Shown: positions 19,287-28,585 of the stretch, piece by piece
Numbering within the stretch: position 1 is the stretch's first letter
Layout of the letters: the number at the start of each line of letters is the position of its first letter
Assembly: GCA_014925825.1 (NCBI GenBank)
Contig: JACGCK010000387.1
Span: 1 to 29,785, forward strand
Length of the DNA: 29,785 nt
Direction of reading: 5' to 3'
Origin: Pholiota molesta
Lineage: Eukaryota > Basidiomycota > Agaricomycetes > Agaricales > Strophariaceae
Program-made: the position numbers and the translations under genes
Notes under the pieces: model-generated
Told to the model about the DNA's origin: nothing
What the model saw: only the letters and a program-made list of their open reading frames with translations
The model's database searches: none

Positions 19287-21180
19287 ATGAGCGGGTGTAC
19301 GTCCTCATCGTCCCCACTATCCTGCTGCAAACTAACATACTCTACTCAGTTCGGTTCCTCAATCTCGTCCGGCCTTTCCTCCCCATTCTCCCTGAAGTTT
19401 CTTCGCCAGATCGCAAAGTACGCATCTCTGACACAGCGCATACCCTTCCCCGCTCACCCACCTTCCCGCAGGTCCCCTTCAACCAAAAAGTACTATGGAC
19501 CGCCGTCACGCTCCTTATCTTCCTCGTGTGCTCGCAAGTGCCGCTGTACGGTATCATGTCCTCCGACTCGTCTGACCCCTCTACTGGATGCGCGTCATCC
19601 TCGCCTCGAACCGCGGCACCCTCATGGAGCTCGGCATCACGCCCATCATCACCTCGGGCATGATCATGCAGCTGCTCGCGGGCGCCAACCTCATCGACGT
19701 CGACTTCAGCCTCAAGGAGGACCGCGCGCTCTTCAGCGGGGCCCAGAAACGTGAGTGCCCCCCTTCTTCTGCTTCTGCGTGGCATCATCAGCCCTGTTCC
19801 GGCTGCGTGATTCGCGCTCTACGATCGCCCCGTTCTGATCCCTGCGTTTCCTCCACAGTCTTCGCCCTGATCATCGCCCTCGGGCAGGCCACCGTCTACG
19901 TGCTCACGGGCCTCTACGGGCAGCCGCACGACCTCGGCGCGGGCGTCTGCCTCCTGCTCATCATCCAGCTCATCGTCGCCGCGCTCATCGTCATCCTCCT
20001 CGACGAGCTCCTGCAGAAGGGGTACGGGCTCGGCAGCGGCATCAACCTCTTCATCGCGACCAACATCTGCGAGAGCATCGTCTGGAAGGCGTTCTCCCCG
20101 ACCACCGTCAACATCGGGCGCGGGTCCGAGTTCGAGGGCGCGATCGTGGCGCTGTTCCATCTCTTGTTCACGTGGCACGACAAGGGGCGCGCGCTGCGCG
20201 AGGCGTTCTGGCGCGAGCGCCTCCCGAACGTGATGAGCCTGTTCTCGACGGTGGTGATCTTCGCGGTGGTGATCTACCTGCAGGGCTTCCGGATCGAGAT
20301 CCCGGTGAAGAGCAACAAGTTCCGCGGGCAGAGGGGGACGTACCCGATCAAGCTGTTTTATACGTCGAATATGCCGATTATGCTGCAGAGCGCGCTGACG
20401 TCGAATGTGTTCATTGTGTCGCAGATGCTCGCGTCGCGCTTCCCGTCGAATATCCTTGTTAAGATCCTTGGTGTCTGGGAGGTGCGTTTCCCTCCCCTCT
20501 CTTCCTCCCTGGTCGTAGCGTACTGACCCGTTCGTTCGTTCGTGCAGCCCCTGGAAGACTCCCCGCAATTGAGGGCGACGCAGGGCATCGCGTACTACAT
20601 GTCGCCGCCGCACACGCTCAAGGAGGCCATTCTGGACCCGATCCACACGGCGGTGTACATCACGTTCATGCTCTCCGCGTGCGCGCTCTTCTCCAAGACG
20701 TGGATTGAGGTCTCTGGCTCGGGCCCAAGGGACGTCGCGAAGCAGCTTAAGGACCAGCAGATGGTGCGTTTTCTCCCATTCTCTCCCACCCACCCCCCCT
20801 TCCTTCCTCTCTCTCGCTTTTGAATCTCTCTTGCTGTTGAAGCTCTCGTTGTTGAATGATGTACTGACGTGTTGCGTGATGGCAGGTTATGGCCGGGCAC
20901 CGCGAGGGCTCGATGTACAAGGAGCTGAAGCGCATCATCCCGACGGCTGCGGCGTTCGGCGGCGCGATCCTGGGCCTGCTCTCCGTCGCGGCGGATTTGT
21001 CGGGCGCGATTGGGAGTGGGACGGGGATCTTGATGGCGGTTACGATTATTTATAGCTGTACGTGTCGTATTGTGTGTTTGAGAAGTGGGATAGGCGACTA
21101 ACTGATGCGATGTAGATTGGGAGATTGGCATGCGCGAGTCGGCGGGTGCGGATATGGCGGCGTTTGGGGATCTGCTGTGA
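19287..21180 (+). CDS. Sec61 alpha subunit, ER protein translocation channel
   Basis: Exons are 19287..19296, 19350..19417, 19472..19750, 19859..20481, 20548..20763, 20886..21057 and 21116..21180. The six introns are 53, 54, 108, 66, 122 and 58 nt with GT..AG ends. The 10-nt first exon yields [20 protein letters not shown] after splicing. Sec61 alpha forms the ER-membrane channel for co- and post-translational translocation. Visible landmarks are the first membrane helix ([20 protein letters not shown]), the plug region, the large cytosolic loops ([39 protein letters not shown]) and the C-terminal YWEIGMRES. One C is missing in a C-run at 19576-19579 (after residue 61, in the plug), shifting the frame. 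With that base the protein would be 477 aa, the normal family length. All other exons are clean, so a sequencing error is more likely than a dead gene. Confidence 0.93.
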
Positions 21181-21644
21181 TCCCCTCCCTTTGCTTGCAC
21201 GCTTTGACAAGAGAAGGAACGCATACATGAAGGAGGATAGGCGGCGAGATTTTTAATTTATACCTTTGTCGGTTGGTCGGTCCTCAGCGGCGCATGCCTT
21301 CTCGGGACTCGCGCGGGATGAAGCGGGTGGGCGGCGGCGTTGAAAATGGGCGTGGTAGCGTGCCCTGTTGAAGGAGGAGTTCACGCGCGTGCGGCGTTCT
21401 GTTTTGGCTTGTGTTGGTCGCTCGCTCTGGGCTGGCGGTGTGTGTATGACGATAAATAGGTTAATTTAAGTTCTTTTCTTTTCCTGGCTCGCATTATTGA
21501 CTGGCGTGTGGTTTGGAATTGAATGCCCTGCTAGCGTCGTGTTTGACTTGGATGTGCTCTTTGAATTGGTTGGTCGACGAGGGATTGCCTGGTCGATGAT
21601 GTACATGAGTACATCAGACATCTGGAAATGCAATCAGTGGGGGT
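21181..21644. other. 3' flank of SEC61
   Basis: Contains the probable SEC61 3' UTR. Mixed composition; no reading frame with coding character and no RNA gene recognised. Confidence 0.5.
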
Positions 21645-22350
21645 TGGGTACTTTGGTTGTCGACGGCTAGTTTCTACTTTCTATATGAGTTTTGATACTG
21701 AAGCGCACATTTGTGGACTCTGAGGCTTCGGTTCAAGCATATATATGCACCCTTACTTATACGAGTCCGAAGTACCGTGCCTCGCACTCATGTATTCGAC
21801 AGGATCCCACTGCTCAAGAGTCAAAATGCGCATATACTCGCTCTAACCATTGACACTGCGCACTACGAGGCCCAGGGTGCATAGATGACCCTACGTGTAT
21901 GTGCGATGTTCTCTCGCTGTCGATGATACCTCCTTGCGCGCGACCTGCATACGGTATTACTGGGGCGGGTTGGGGATGTGGCTGCTTGGAACAACTGACC
22001 AAGTGGTCGTTGGGTAGTTTGTCGACGCCTACTTTCCACTTTATATTTGGGTTTTGACATTGAAGCGCTTATTTGTGAACTTTCTGGAGCTTCGTTTCAA
22101 GTATATATATGCACTCCTACTCACATGAGTCCGAATCACTTTGCCCCGCACTCGAGTTATCAATAGGATCCCACCGCTCAAAATGCGCATATACTCGCTC
22201 TGACCATTGATATCGCGCGCTACGAGGCCCAGGTTCATACATTGACCCTACGTGCAATGTTCTCTCGCTGTCGATAATGCCTCCATGCGCTCGACGTGCG
22301 TACATACGGTGTTACTTGGGCGGGTTGAGGATGTGGCTCACTGCTTGTGG
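21645..22350. repeat. Two-copy direct repeat, about 364 bp offset
   Basis: Copy 1 runs about 21645-21995 and copy 2 about 22005-22350. Landmarks recur 364 bp apart: the GGATCC site (21802 and 22166), the TATATATGCAC TATA-like run, GCGCATATACTCGCTCT, TACGAGGCCCAGG, GATGTTCTCTCGCTGTCGAT or its near match, and GGGCGGGTTG.GGATGTGGCT. The copies have diverged by substitutions and small indels. Neither has a meaningful ORF. This may be an old tandem duplication of a non-coding element or of a small RNA locus. Confidence 0.7.
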
Positions 22351-23276
22351 CTGAGGAGGTGGTCGTGTGATGTTTGATCGGGTGTCCGAGGGCGGCGTCT
22401 GTATAGATAGATAGAGGCGGGGTAAGTCTGGAAGGATGTCAGTTATTTTTGGGTGATTTGCGGTGTGTCTGAATCGATATGGTGAAGATATCTCGATGTG
22501 TTGCAGATGTGCGTCTGGGTGAGGTGCCTGCGGGTTGTGGTTTGAGATCAGAAGAAGGCGGAATGTGGGTTTGGGAATGCGCTAATACACTACGGACATG
22601 CGTGCCTTCTCTTCTACATGTGTTTCGTCTACCCCGATGGGACCGCCTTATCTGCGGCGCGATCCAATGTGAGCGAAGAGACGTGATGGTGTGCCTAGGT
22701 CAGAGACAGATACGAGGAGGAACGGGGCTCTGCGGTTCAGGATGCGGTTCAACGCCTACGTCTGGACGTGCGCTGGCGTCCTTTACCCCGAACAGGCGTT
22801 CTTTTCTGCGCCACAATCAAGTATCGGCGAGAAGGTGAGCAGTTCTCAGCTGATTGCAGACGTTCGAAGTTCGAGGGGTGGGTCGCGTGCCTAGGTGAGA
22901 GACACCGCAGAGGTGCAAGAACTTGGAGAAGAGTGAATGGTGCTCACGCGACCTCGAATAATGACAGCATTGGTGGCTGCGATTCGGAATTCGGCAGGAA
23001 CGATGCGAACTTCGAAGCATGCGATGCATATATATAAAAAACGCAAACCCGCATGCCGATATCACGTCAAGTTTCAACGGATACTTAGTCTGGTCAAGGA
23101 CGGGGCTCGCCATCGTAGAGCTGGCCCTCCTGGGTCTCAGCAGCGCCCTGCACGGGTCGAAATCGAATACGGACTCCATGAGTACTTGTAGAACGCGTTC
23201 CATGTCGAACTAGACAGTATTAGGCGGAGACGAGGACGAACGGCGGAAGAGAGTCGAAGGTGGAGGTGGAGAGCAA
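22351..23276. other. Intergenic region upstream of the phosphate transporter
   Basis: Open frames of 60 to 128 codons occur on both strands but share no motif with known families and have no splice support. They are treated as chance frames in GC-rich DNA. No RNA gene recognised. Confidence 0.45.
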
Positions 23277-23294
23277 GCGACGAACGTTTGTCGC
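23277..23294. promoter_or_regulatory. Near-perfect 18-bp palindrome upstream of the PHO84-like gene
   Basis: GCGACGAACGTTTGTCGC is palindromic except for one mismatched pair and is centred on AACGTT, about 260 nt before the start codon. A palindrome of this size could bind a dimeric regulator. It is not the canonical CACGTG/CACGTT Pho4 site, and none of those was found close by, so regulation by phosphate is not shown. Confidence 0.35.
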
Positions 23295-23554
23295 ACCCAC
23301 CCAATCGGGCCGTGCACAATGGCAAGCGCGTTCTGCCGCCCGTGCCGCCCGGCCTCTGGCTGCAGCGCAGTGGGTGCCCGGCGGCGGCCGGTGGTGCACG
23401 CGGGCCGTAGGGCAGATCGCGTTGGTGCACATCAAAAAATCTGGTGTTACATCACACCTATTTATTGGCACACGACCACATTCCACCACTTTCCACTCCC
23501 CACTACTCTCCTGCGACACCCATCCATCCCACTTTCTCTTCGCCAGCACTTCGC

Positions 23555-26131
23555 ATGGCGGAACCACGAAAATCAGCAGAGGCGGCCCCGCGCCCGGTGT
23601 CGGATCTGGAGGAGTTCGAGCGCAGCGACGGGCGGCCTGCGTTTGTGCTCACCACTGCGGAGCTCAAGCTCCTGGGCATCGCAGGCGTCGGCTTCTTCCT
23701 CGACGGTACGTCCAACCCATCTGACTTCTCAATTACATACTAATCCATACTTTTCCAGCCTACGATCTCTTCATCATCAACGTACGTCCAAAAAAAAAAA
23801 GCAGTCTTATCCTGATTCGCCCCCCGATTGACTGTGCCCCCGCAGCCCGTGGCGCTGATGTTGCAGTACCGCCTGTACGGCGGCGCCCACCTCCCCGCGA
23901 ACCTCGAGGGCTTTGTCAAGGCCGGCGCCAACATCGGGAGCGTCATCGGCCAATTTAGCTTCGGTAGCTATCCCCCTCCCTTCCTCCCTCCCTCCCTCCC
24001 GTGCTCACATCGCCCCCACCTGCAGGCTACGCCGCCGATGCCCTCGGCCGCAAAGCAGTCTGTATGTCGTCGTCCCCCTCCCCCCACTCCCCCCCCTCGT
24101 CTTACTAACCCACACCCACCCCCCCGCGCGCAGACGGCAAAGAGCTCATGCTCATCATCCTCGCCACCATCCTCACCCTCACCACCCCGACCGGGCACCT
24201 CTCCCCGAACGCGTGCCTCGTGTACCTCGGCGTGTTCCGCATCCTCCTCGGCATCGGCGTCGGCGGCGACTACCCGATGTCCGCGTCGATCACGTCGGAC
24301 CGCGCGAACCTGAGGAAGCGGGGGACGATGCTCGCGTATATTTTTGCGAACCAGGGGTGGGGGAGCTTTATGGGGAGTTTGGTGACGATTGTGGTGTTGT
24401 TGTGTTATAGGGGGACGATGGAGAAGGGGCATACGTCCAAAGTCGATGGGGGTGCGTTTTCTTTCTCTCTTTTTACACCCCTGTGTGGGTTGTGCGTGAC
24501 GGTGGGCTGATTGCGTTGTTTGTTGGGCGCAGTGTGGCGCATCATCATCGCGCTCTCGCTCATCCCCGCGTTCGGCACGCTCTACCAGCGCCTCACCCTC
24601 CCCGAGTCGACGCGCTACAAGAAGGACCTGGCGGCGAAGCAGGCGCAGCTGGACGCGGAGGCGGGGGACGAGATCGCCAAGCTCAAGGCAGCGCAGCGCG
24701 CTGAGGAGATTAGGATGCAGAAGGAGGAGAAAACGACCGCGGATGCTGCAAAGTCTGAAGACATCGAGGTGGAGAAGGTGTCGCGGAGGGCCTCCACGGA
24801 CGAGGACGAGGCGGACGATGTGCCGCTGGAGTTCTTCGTTAAGAAGAAGGCGCATTTCGGAGGTGCGTGTGTACCTTCCATCTGCGTGTGTGTGAGCGGA
24901 ATGGGATGCTGACGTGTGAAACAGAGTTCGTGGCGTACTTCTCGGAGTGGCGCCATTTCAAGCTGCTGCTCGGGACGTGCATGTGCTGGTTCCTGCTCGA
25001 CATCGCGTGCGTCCTCCCTTCTTCCTTCCTCTCCTGGCACCCGCACTGACACTCTTCCTGTTCCGTTTTGTCGTTTTGTCGGTTTCCGTATGCGTTTGCG
25101 TTTGGCTTTGGACGTGCAGGTTCTACGGCATCAACCTGAACCAGAACGTGGTGCTGCAGCAGATCGGGTACGCGGGGACCGCGGGGACGCCGTGGACGCG
25201 CCTGTTCAAGATCTCGACGGGCGGGATCATCATCACCGCGCTTGGGTTCGTGCCGGGTGAGTCCAAACAAACAAAAAAGTTCAAAAGGAAGACGAGGACG
25301 CTGATGCGATGGTGGTGATGGGGGTGTAGGGTATTATGCATCGGTGCTGACGATTGAGATCCTGGGAAGGAAGTGGATCCAGGTGCAGGGGTTCTTGTTG
25401 GCGGGGCTGTTCCGTGCGTATCTCCGCCCTTCCTTGCACCCCACTATCCATGACGATCGGTGTTCGACTGACTGACCTACTACCTACCTCACCTTGGACA
25501 GTGGGAATATTGGCAGGCAAGTTCCACGAGCTGAGCAAGCCCGCGTTCATCGTGTGCTTCGCGCTGCTGCAGTTCTTCTTCAACTTTGGGGCGAACACCA
25601 CGACCTACGTACGTCCATTACCCATCGTCTCCATTCAAATCCTATCCCTAACGCGCATCCCTCCTTCTTTACTTTTCTGTTCAATGCGCAGTGCTACCCC
25701 GCAGAGGTGTTCCCGACGCGCTTCCGCGCCTTCGCACACGGGATCTCCGCGGCGATGGGCAAGGTCGGCGCGATCATCTCCGCGCTCGCGTTCAACACGC
25801 TCTCGCAGCGGATTGGAACACCGGCGATCCTGTGGATCTTCTTTGGGTGCTGTATGTTTGGGGCTTGTGAGTGTTGCTTTCTCTTTGTTGTCTGTTTTTT
25901 CTCAAGTGCTGTGGTCGTTGTGGCGTGACGTGACGTGTTTTCCGTTTTTGCTGTTTTCCACTTTGGTCGGGAGGAGGCCGCGTGCTAACGTCGCCGTGTT
26001 CCTTTTTTGTAGTGTTTACGCTCCTGCTGCCGGAAGTGAAGGGTTATGACCCGGACGAGGTGCTCGCGCAGGAGATCCGCGAGAAGCGTGCGGAGCGCGA
26101 GCGCGCTCCGGCTTCTGTTCCAACGAACTAA
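23555..26131 (+). CDS. PHO84-like high-affinity H+/inorganic phosphate symporter, 559 aa
   Basis: Twelve exons: 23555..23705, 23759..23781, 23846..23963, 24026..24061, 24134..24451, 24533..24862, 24925..25006, 25120..25256, 25330..25413, 25502..25608, 25692..25866 and 26013..26131. All introns are GT..AG, 53-146 nt, and the joined frame is clean. The product is a 12-helix major facilitator of the phosphate:H+ symporter family, expected in the plasma membrane. Hallmarks are FFLDAYDLFII in helix 1, DALGRK in the first cytosolic loop (101-107), [14 protein letters not shown] (152-165), FANQGWG, LPESTRY at the start of the long charged central loop, [14 protein letters not shown] in helix 7 and [17 protein letters not shown] in helix 10. 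The GGDYP, helix-1 D, helix-7 D and GANTTTY asparagine positions match residues implicated in phosphate or proton binding in the family. Decayed copies fill the left half of the window. Confidence 0.95.
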
Positions 26132-26410
26132 GCAGGCGCCCGCCGGCGCCGTTCCAGCTTGGCGTGCGGACGATCCACTAAAAACTAATTGCAGGCCGCG
26201 TGGGAGTGGGTTGAAGGCGATGGCGGGATACAGGTGCTCGAGGCGAGAAGTGAGAGTGGGGATGGGTGCTCGGTTGTGTGTGTGTGTCGAAAATGAAGTG
26301 AAACCTACTGACCGCCTTTTGTGTAAAACTAATGCTATATTAGATACGTATCTATCATACTCTCTTGCTTGGTGTGCGTTCTCTTGGTCGTGTAAGAAAT
26401 TTTTGTGCAT
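26132..26410. other. 3' flank of PHO84-like gene, copied into remnants 1 and 3
   Basis: This likely contains the 3' UTR. Its complement (AACGCACACCAAGCAAGAGA then AGTATGATAGATA) is recognisable at 3329-3420 and 17690-17740. The pseudogene copies therefore included non-coding downstream DNA. Confidence 0.65.
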
Positions 26411-26449
26411 TTGTGCAGCCGAATTATTATTTCTCGTATACCATGTTTT

Positions 26450-26645
26450 ATATTGATAAGAGCGCGGAGTTTTTCTTGAGCTGGTGGGGTAGGTTCCGCG
26501 GTCATTGTCCACTGGGGATGGAGATTATGGTGAAAGAGTTTTTCTTATGCCGCTGGTCCATATCACTTCCTCGTACACCAAAGTGTATCTTGATAAGGGC
26601 ACGGAGTTTTTCTTCAGCTGGTGGGTTAGGTTCTGCGGTCATTAT
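26450..26645. repeat. 137-bp-offset direct repeat
   Basis: Two imperfect copies of a segment of about 55 bp (GATAAG.GC.CGGAGTTTTTC then TTAGGTTCTGCGGTCATT or its near match) begin at about 26454 and 26591. Their significance is unknown. They stand at the boundary between the gene-rich part and the repeat-rich AT-rich end. Confidence 0.6.
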
Positions 26646-26830
26646 ACGCCTCATTTCTGACTTATAATTTAACTTTCATAACCACATTTTCCCTAATATA
26701 AAGCCATCATCTTAAAGTATACATGTCCTTAAATATATGTTCAAAATTTCAGAGAAATTGGTGGTCCCGTTCTTGAGATATAAGAGAATCAAATTTGATG
26801 GAAAGACGTATGCAAGGGGGAAAGAGACTA
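26646..26830. other. AT-rich spacer
   Basis: No coding frame and no clear repeat; it leads into the minisatellite. Confidence 0.4.
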
Positions 26831-26839
26831 ACTTGTTAA

Positions 26840-27440
26840 CATCATTACCTTGTTACTTGGTCTCATTGCCTCGCTATGTTATATGAATATTTAGTTACAT
26901 CATTACCTCGTTACATCATATGAATATTTAGTTACATCATTACCTCGTTACATCATATGAATATTTAGTTACATCATTACCTCGTTACATCATATGAATA
27001 TTTAGTTACATCGTTACGTCGTTACTTGGTTTCGTTACCTCGTTACATCATACGAATATTTAGTTACATCGTTACTTCGTTACTTGGTTTCGTTACCTCG
27101 TTACATCATACGAATATTTAGTTACATCGTTACTTCGTTACTTGGTTTCGTTACCTCGTTACATCATACGAATATTTAGTTACATCGTTACGTCGTTACT
27201 TGGTTTCGTTACCTCGTTACATCATACGAATATTTAGTTACATCGTTACTTCGTTACTTGGTTTCGTTACCTCATTACATCGTTACTTGGTTTCGTTACC
27301 TCATTACTTCATTACTTCATTACTTCGTTACTTGGTTTCGTTACTTCATTACTTGGTTTTGTTACCTCGTTATCTCATATAGATATTTAGTTACATCATT
27401 ACCTCGTTACTTGGTTTCGTTACATCATTATACAACTACC
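26840..27440. repeat. Nested minisatellite with 37-bp and 58-bp units
   Basis: GTTACATC begins at 26894, 26931, 26968 and 27005, giving three 37-bp units. It then begins at 27063, 27121, 27179 and 27237, giving 58-bp units. The 58-bp unit is the 37-bp unit plus about 21 bp related to CGTTACTTGGTTTCGTTACC. Irregular TTACTTCA/TTACTTGG words follow to about 27440. Both unit types contain CATCATAYGAATATTTA. The 60-64-codon frames read here only reflect the repeat. Confidence 0.9.
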
Positions 27441-27469
27441 ATAATTAAGTAATATGGCTAAGATGTACT

Positions 27470-27640
27470 TCTGATATCATTCTGATGTACATGCTCTGAT
27501 ATCATTCTGATGTACATGCTCTGATATCAATCTGATGTACTTCTGATATCATTCTGATGTACATGCTCTGATATCAATCTGATATACTTCTGATATCATT
27601 CTGATGTACATGCTCTGATATCATTCTGATGTCCTTTTAT
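27470..27640. repeat. Minisatellite of about 25-bp units
   Basis: TCTGATATCATTCTGATGTA followed by CATGC repeats in tandem, with shortened variants that drop CATGC. Each unit contains GATATC and a TGTACA core. It lies immediately upstream of the AT-rich ORF at 27727, separated by a TATA box. Confidence 0.9.
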
Positions 27641-27666
27641 TGCTATTAATAAACTGTCAGCTCTTG

Positions 27667-27677
27667 TATATAAAGCA
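27667..27677 (+). promoter_or_regulatory. TATA box of the 27727 ORF
   Basis: GTATATAAAGC lies about 55 nt before the ATG at 27727, followed by a pyrimidine-rich stretch (TTTCTTCTT). The layout is a convincing small core promoter, unlike the TATA-poor flanks of the GC-rich genes. Confidence 0.45.
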
Positions 27678-27726
27678 GTCCAATTCTCAACCTTTGTCCA
27701 TCAGTTAACCACTGTGCTTTCTTCTT

Positions 27727-28107
27727 ATGTCTCGCTCTAAATCCTCTACTCCTATTCCCAATCCTGACACTCTTGCTCCACAAGGGCGTCAATCTCATAA
27801 CTCTTCTCGCAGCATAGAGGCTGCTTTGAGGAAAACTGAACGTTTAGCAGAACATCGCCTTTCAAAACTTGTTCCAACTCTTCCCACTATTCGGATTGAC
27901 AAAACCTTGGCTGAGCTATATTTAGCTTCTAGTCCAGAATCTGTTGAGTTTCTTACCCCCGCTTGCAAAAAGTTGGAACACCCAGATTTTCCCACTCGAT
28001 GCACTTCTGTTAAAGTTGTGGATGCCAACAACAAACCTATCCTGTTTTATTTGGGACGCCACCTCCAGTATGCCAATCCAAAAGACCAGCCTGGTCTTAG
28101 GGTTTAG
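27727..28107 (+). pseudogene. AT-rich ORF truncated by telomere-like repeat, possible transposon-associated gene
   Basis: A 126-codon frame begins MSRSKSSTPIPNPDTLAPQG, with a basic, serine-rich start, then a region with IRIDKTLAELYLASSPESVE, then SVKVVDANNKPILFYLGRH. It stops at the point where TTAGGGTTTAGGG begins, so the true C-terminus is missing. Codon usage is AT-rich, unlike SEC61 and PHO84, suggesting a different origin. The word pattern VKVVD..NKPILFYLG vaguely recalls the N-terminal part of basidiomycete 2-oxoglutarate/Fe(II) dioxygenase (TET/JBP-like) proteins carried by KDZ-type transposons. This is from memory of family style only and is unproven. A further coding-like piece at 28344-28433 may belong to the same gene. 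Confidence 0.5.
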
Positions 28108-28300
28108 GGTTATGGGTACTTTTTTGTACGCAGTTTGCTAGGGTTTTGCTAGGGTTTTGCTAGGGATTGGCTAGGGATGGGCTAGGGATGGGCTAGGGAC
28201 GGAGGGCAGATTGGTAGGGATGGGCTAGGGATAGACAGCAGATTGGTAGGGATAGCCTAGGGATGGAGGGCAGACCACCTAGGGATGGACTAGGGAGGGA
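28098..28300. repeat. Telomere-like and GCTAGGG tandem tract
   Basis: TTAGGGTTTAGGGTTA at about 28097 passes into repeats of GCTAGGGTTTT and then GGGCTAGGGAT and TTGGTAGGGAT variants. Fungal telomeres are normally TTAGGG, so this resembles a degenerate interstitial telomere or a G-rich minisatellite. The regular GGG runs make G-quadruplex folding plausible. Confidence 0.8.
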
Positions 28301-28585
28301 GTATGTATTCCATAGAGTGGGATAGTCCCATGCTGAAGATGTAGCATCCTGGCATCAAATTCGTCTCAGTGTGTCTTATACCGCTGCTTCCATGATTCTG
28401 CAGTATGATGTTTTGCCCCTTTGTGCATGATATCTTCATATATCAGCGCAGAGATGTGGAACAGCAATCATACACAATCTACGAGTTTCTCGTATACTTT
28501 CAAGCCATTTGAGAATGCTAAGCTGTTCAATCGAGTTCTACTCTTCAACTATATTAATTGTTGGGTCATTGCAATCTAAGTTTCA
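28301..28585 (+). other. Spacer with a coding-like fragment
   Basis: Between the G-rich tract and the satellite. A + strand frame at 28344-28433 reads EDVASWHQIRLSVSYTAASM before ending LPLCA and a stop. Its composition looks coding and it could be a later exon or fragment of the truncated gene at 27727. The rest is AT-rich without features. Confidence 0.35.

Noticed and set aside
19570..19590. Programmed ribosomal frameshift in SEC61
   Set aside because: No slippery heptamer or downstream structure was recognised, and Sec61 genes are not known to need one. A missing base in a C run is simpler.
19819..20793. 324-codon open frame on the - strand
   Set aside because: It is exactly antisense to SEC61 exons 4 and 5, composition-driven (Arg, Glu, Asp rich), and crosses SEC61 introns without respecting them.
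23968..24855. 295-codon open frame on the - strand
   Set aside because: Antisense shadow of the PHO84-like gene in GC-rich DNA; low-complexity Arg/Gly/Glu content and no motifs.
27200..27452. 60-64-codon frames rich in L, V, S, R and Y
   Set aside because: Direct products of the TTAC-rich minisatellite, with no start context or domain.
26840..27640. CRISPR-like array
   Set aside because: The repeats are contiguous with no unique spacers and the organism is eukaryotic.
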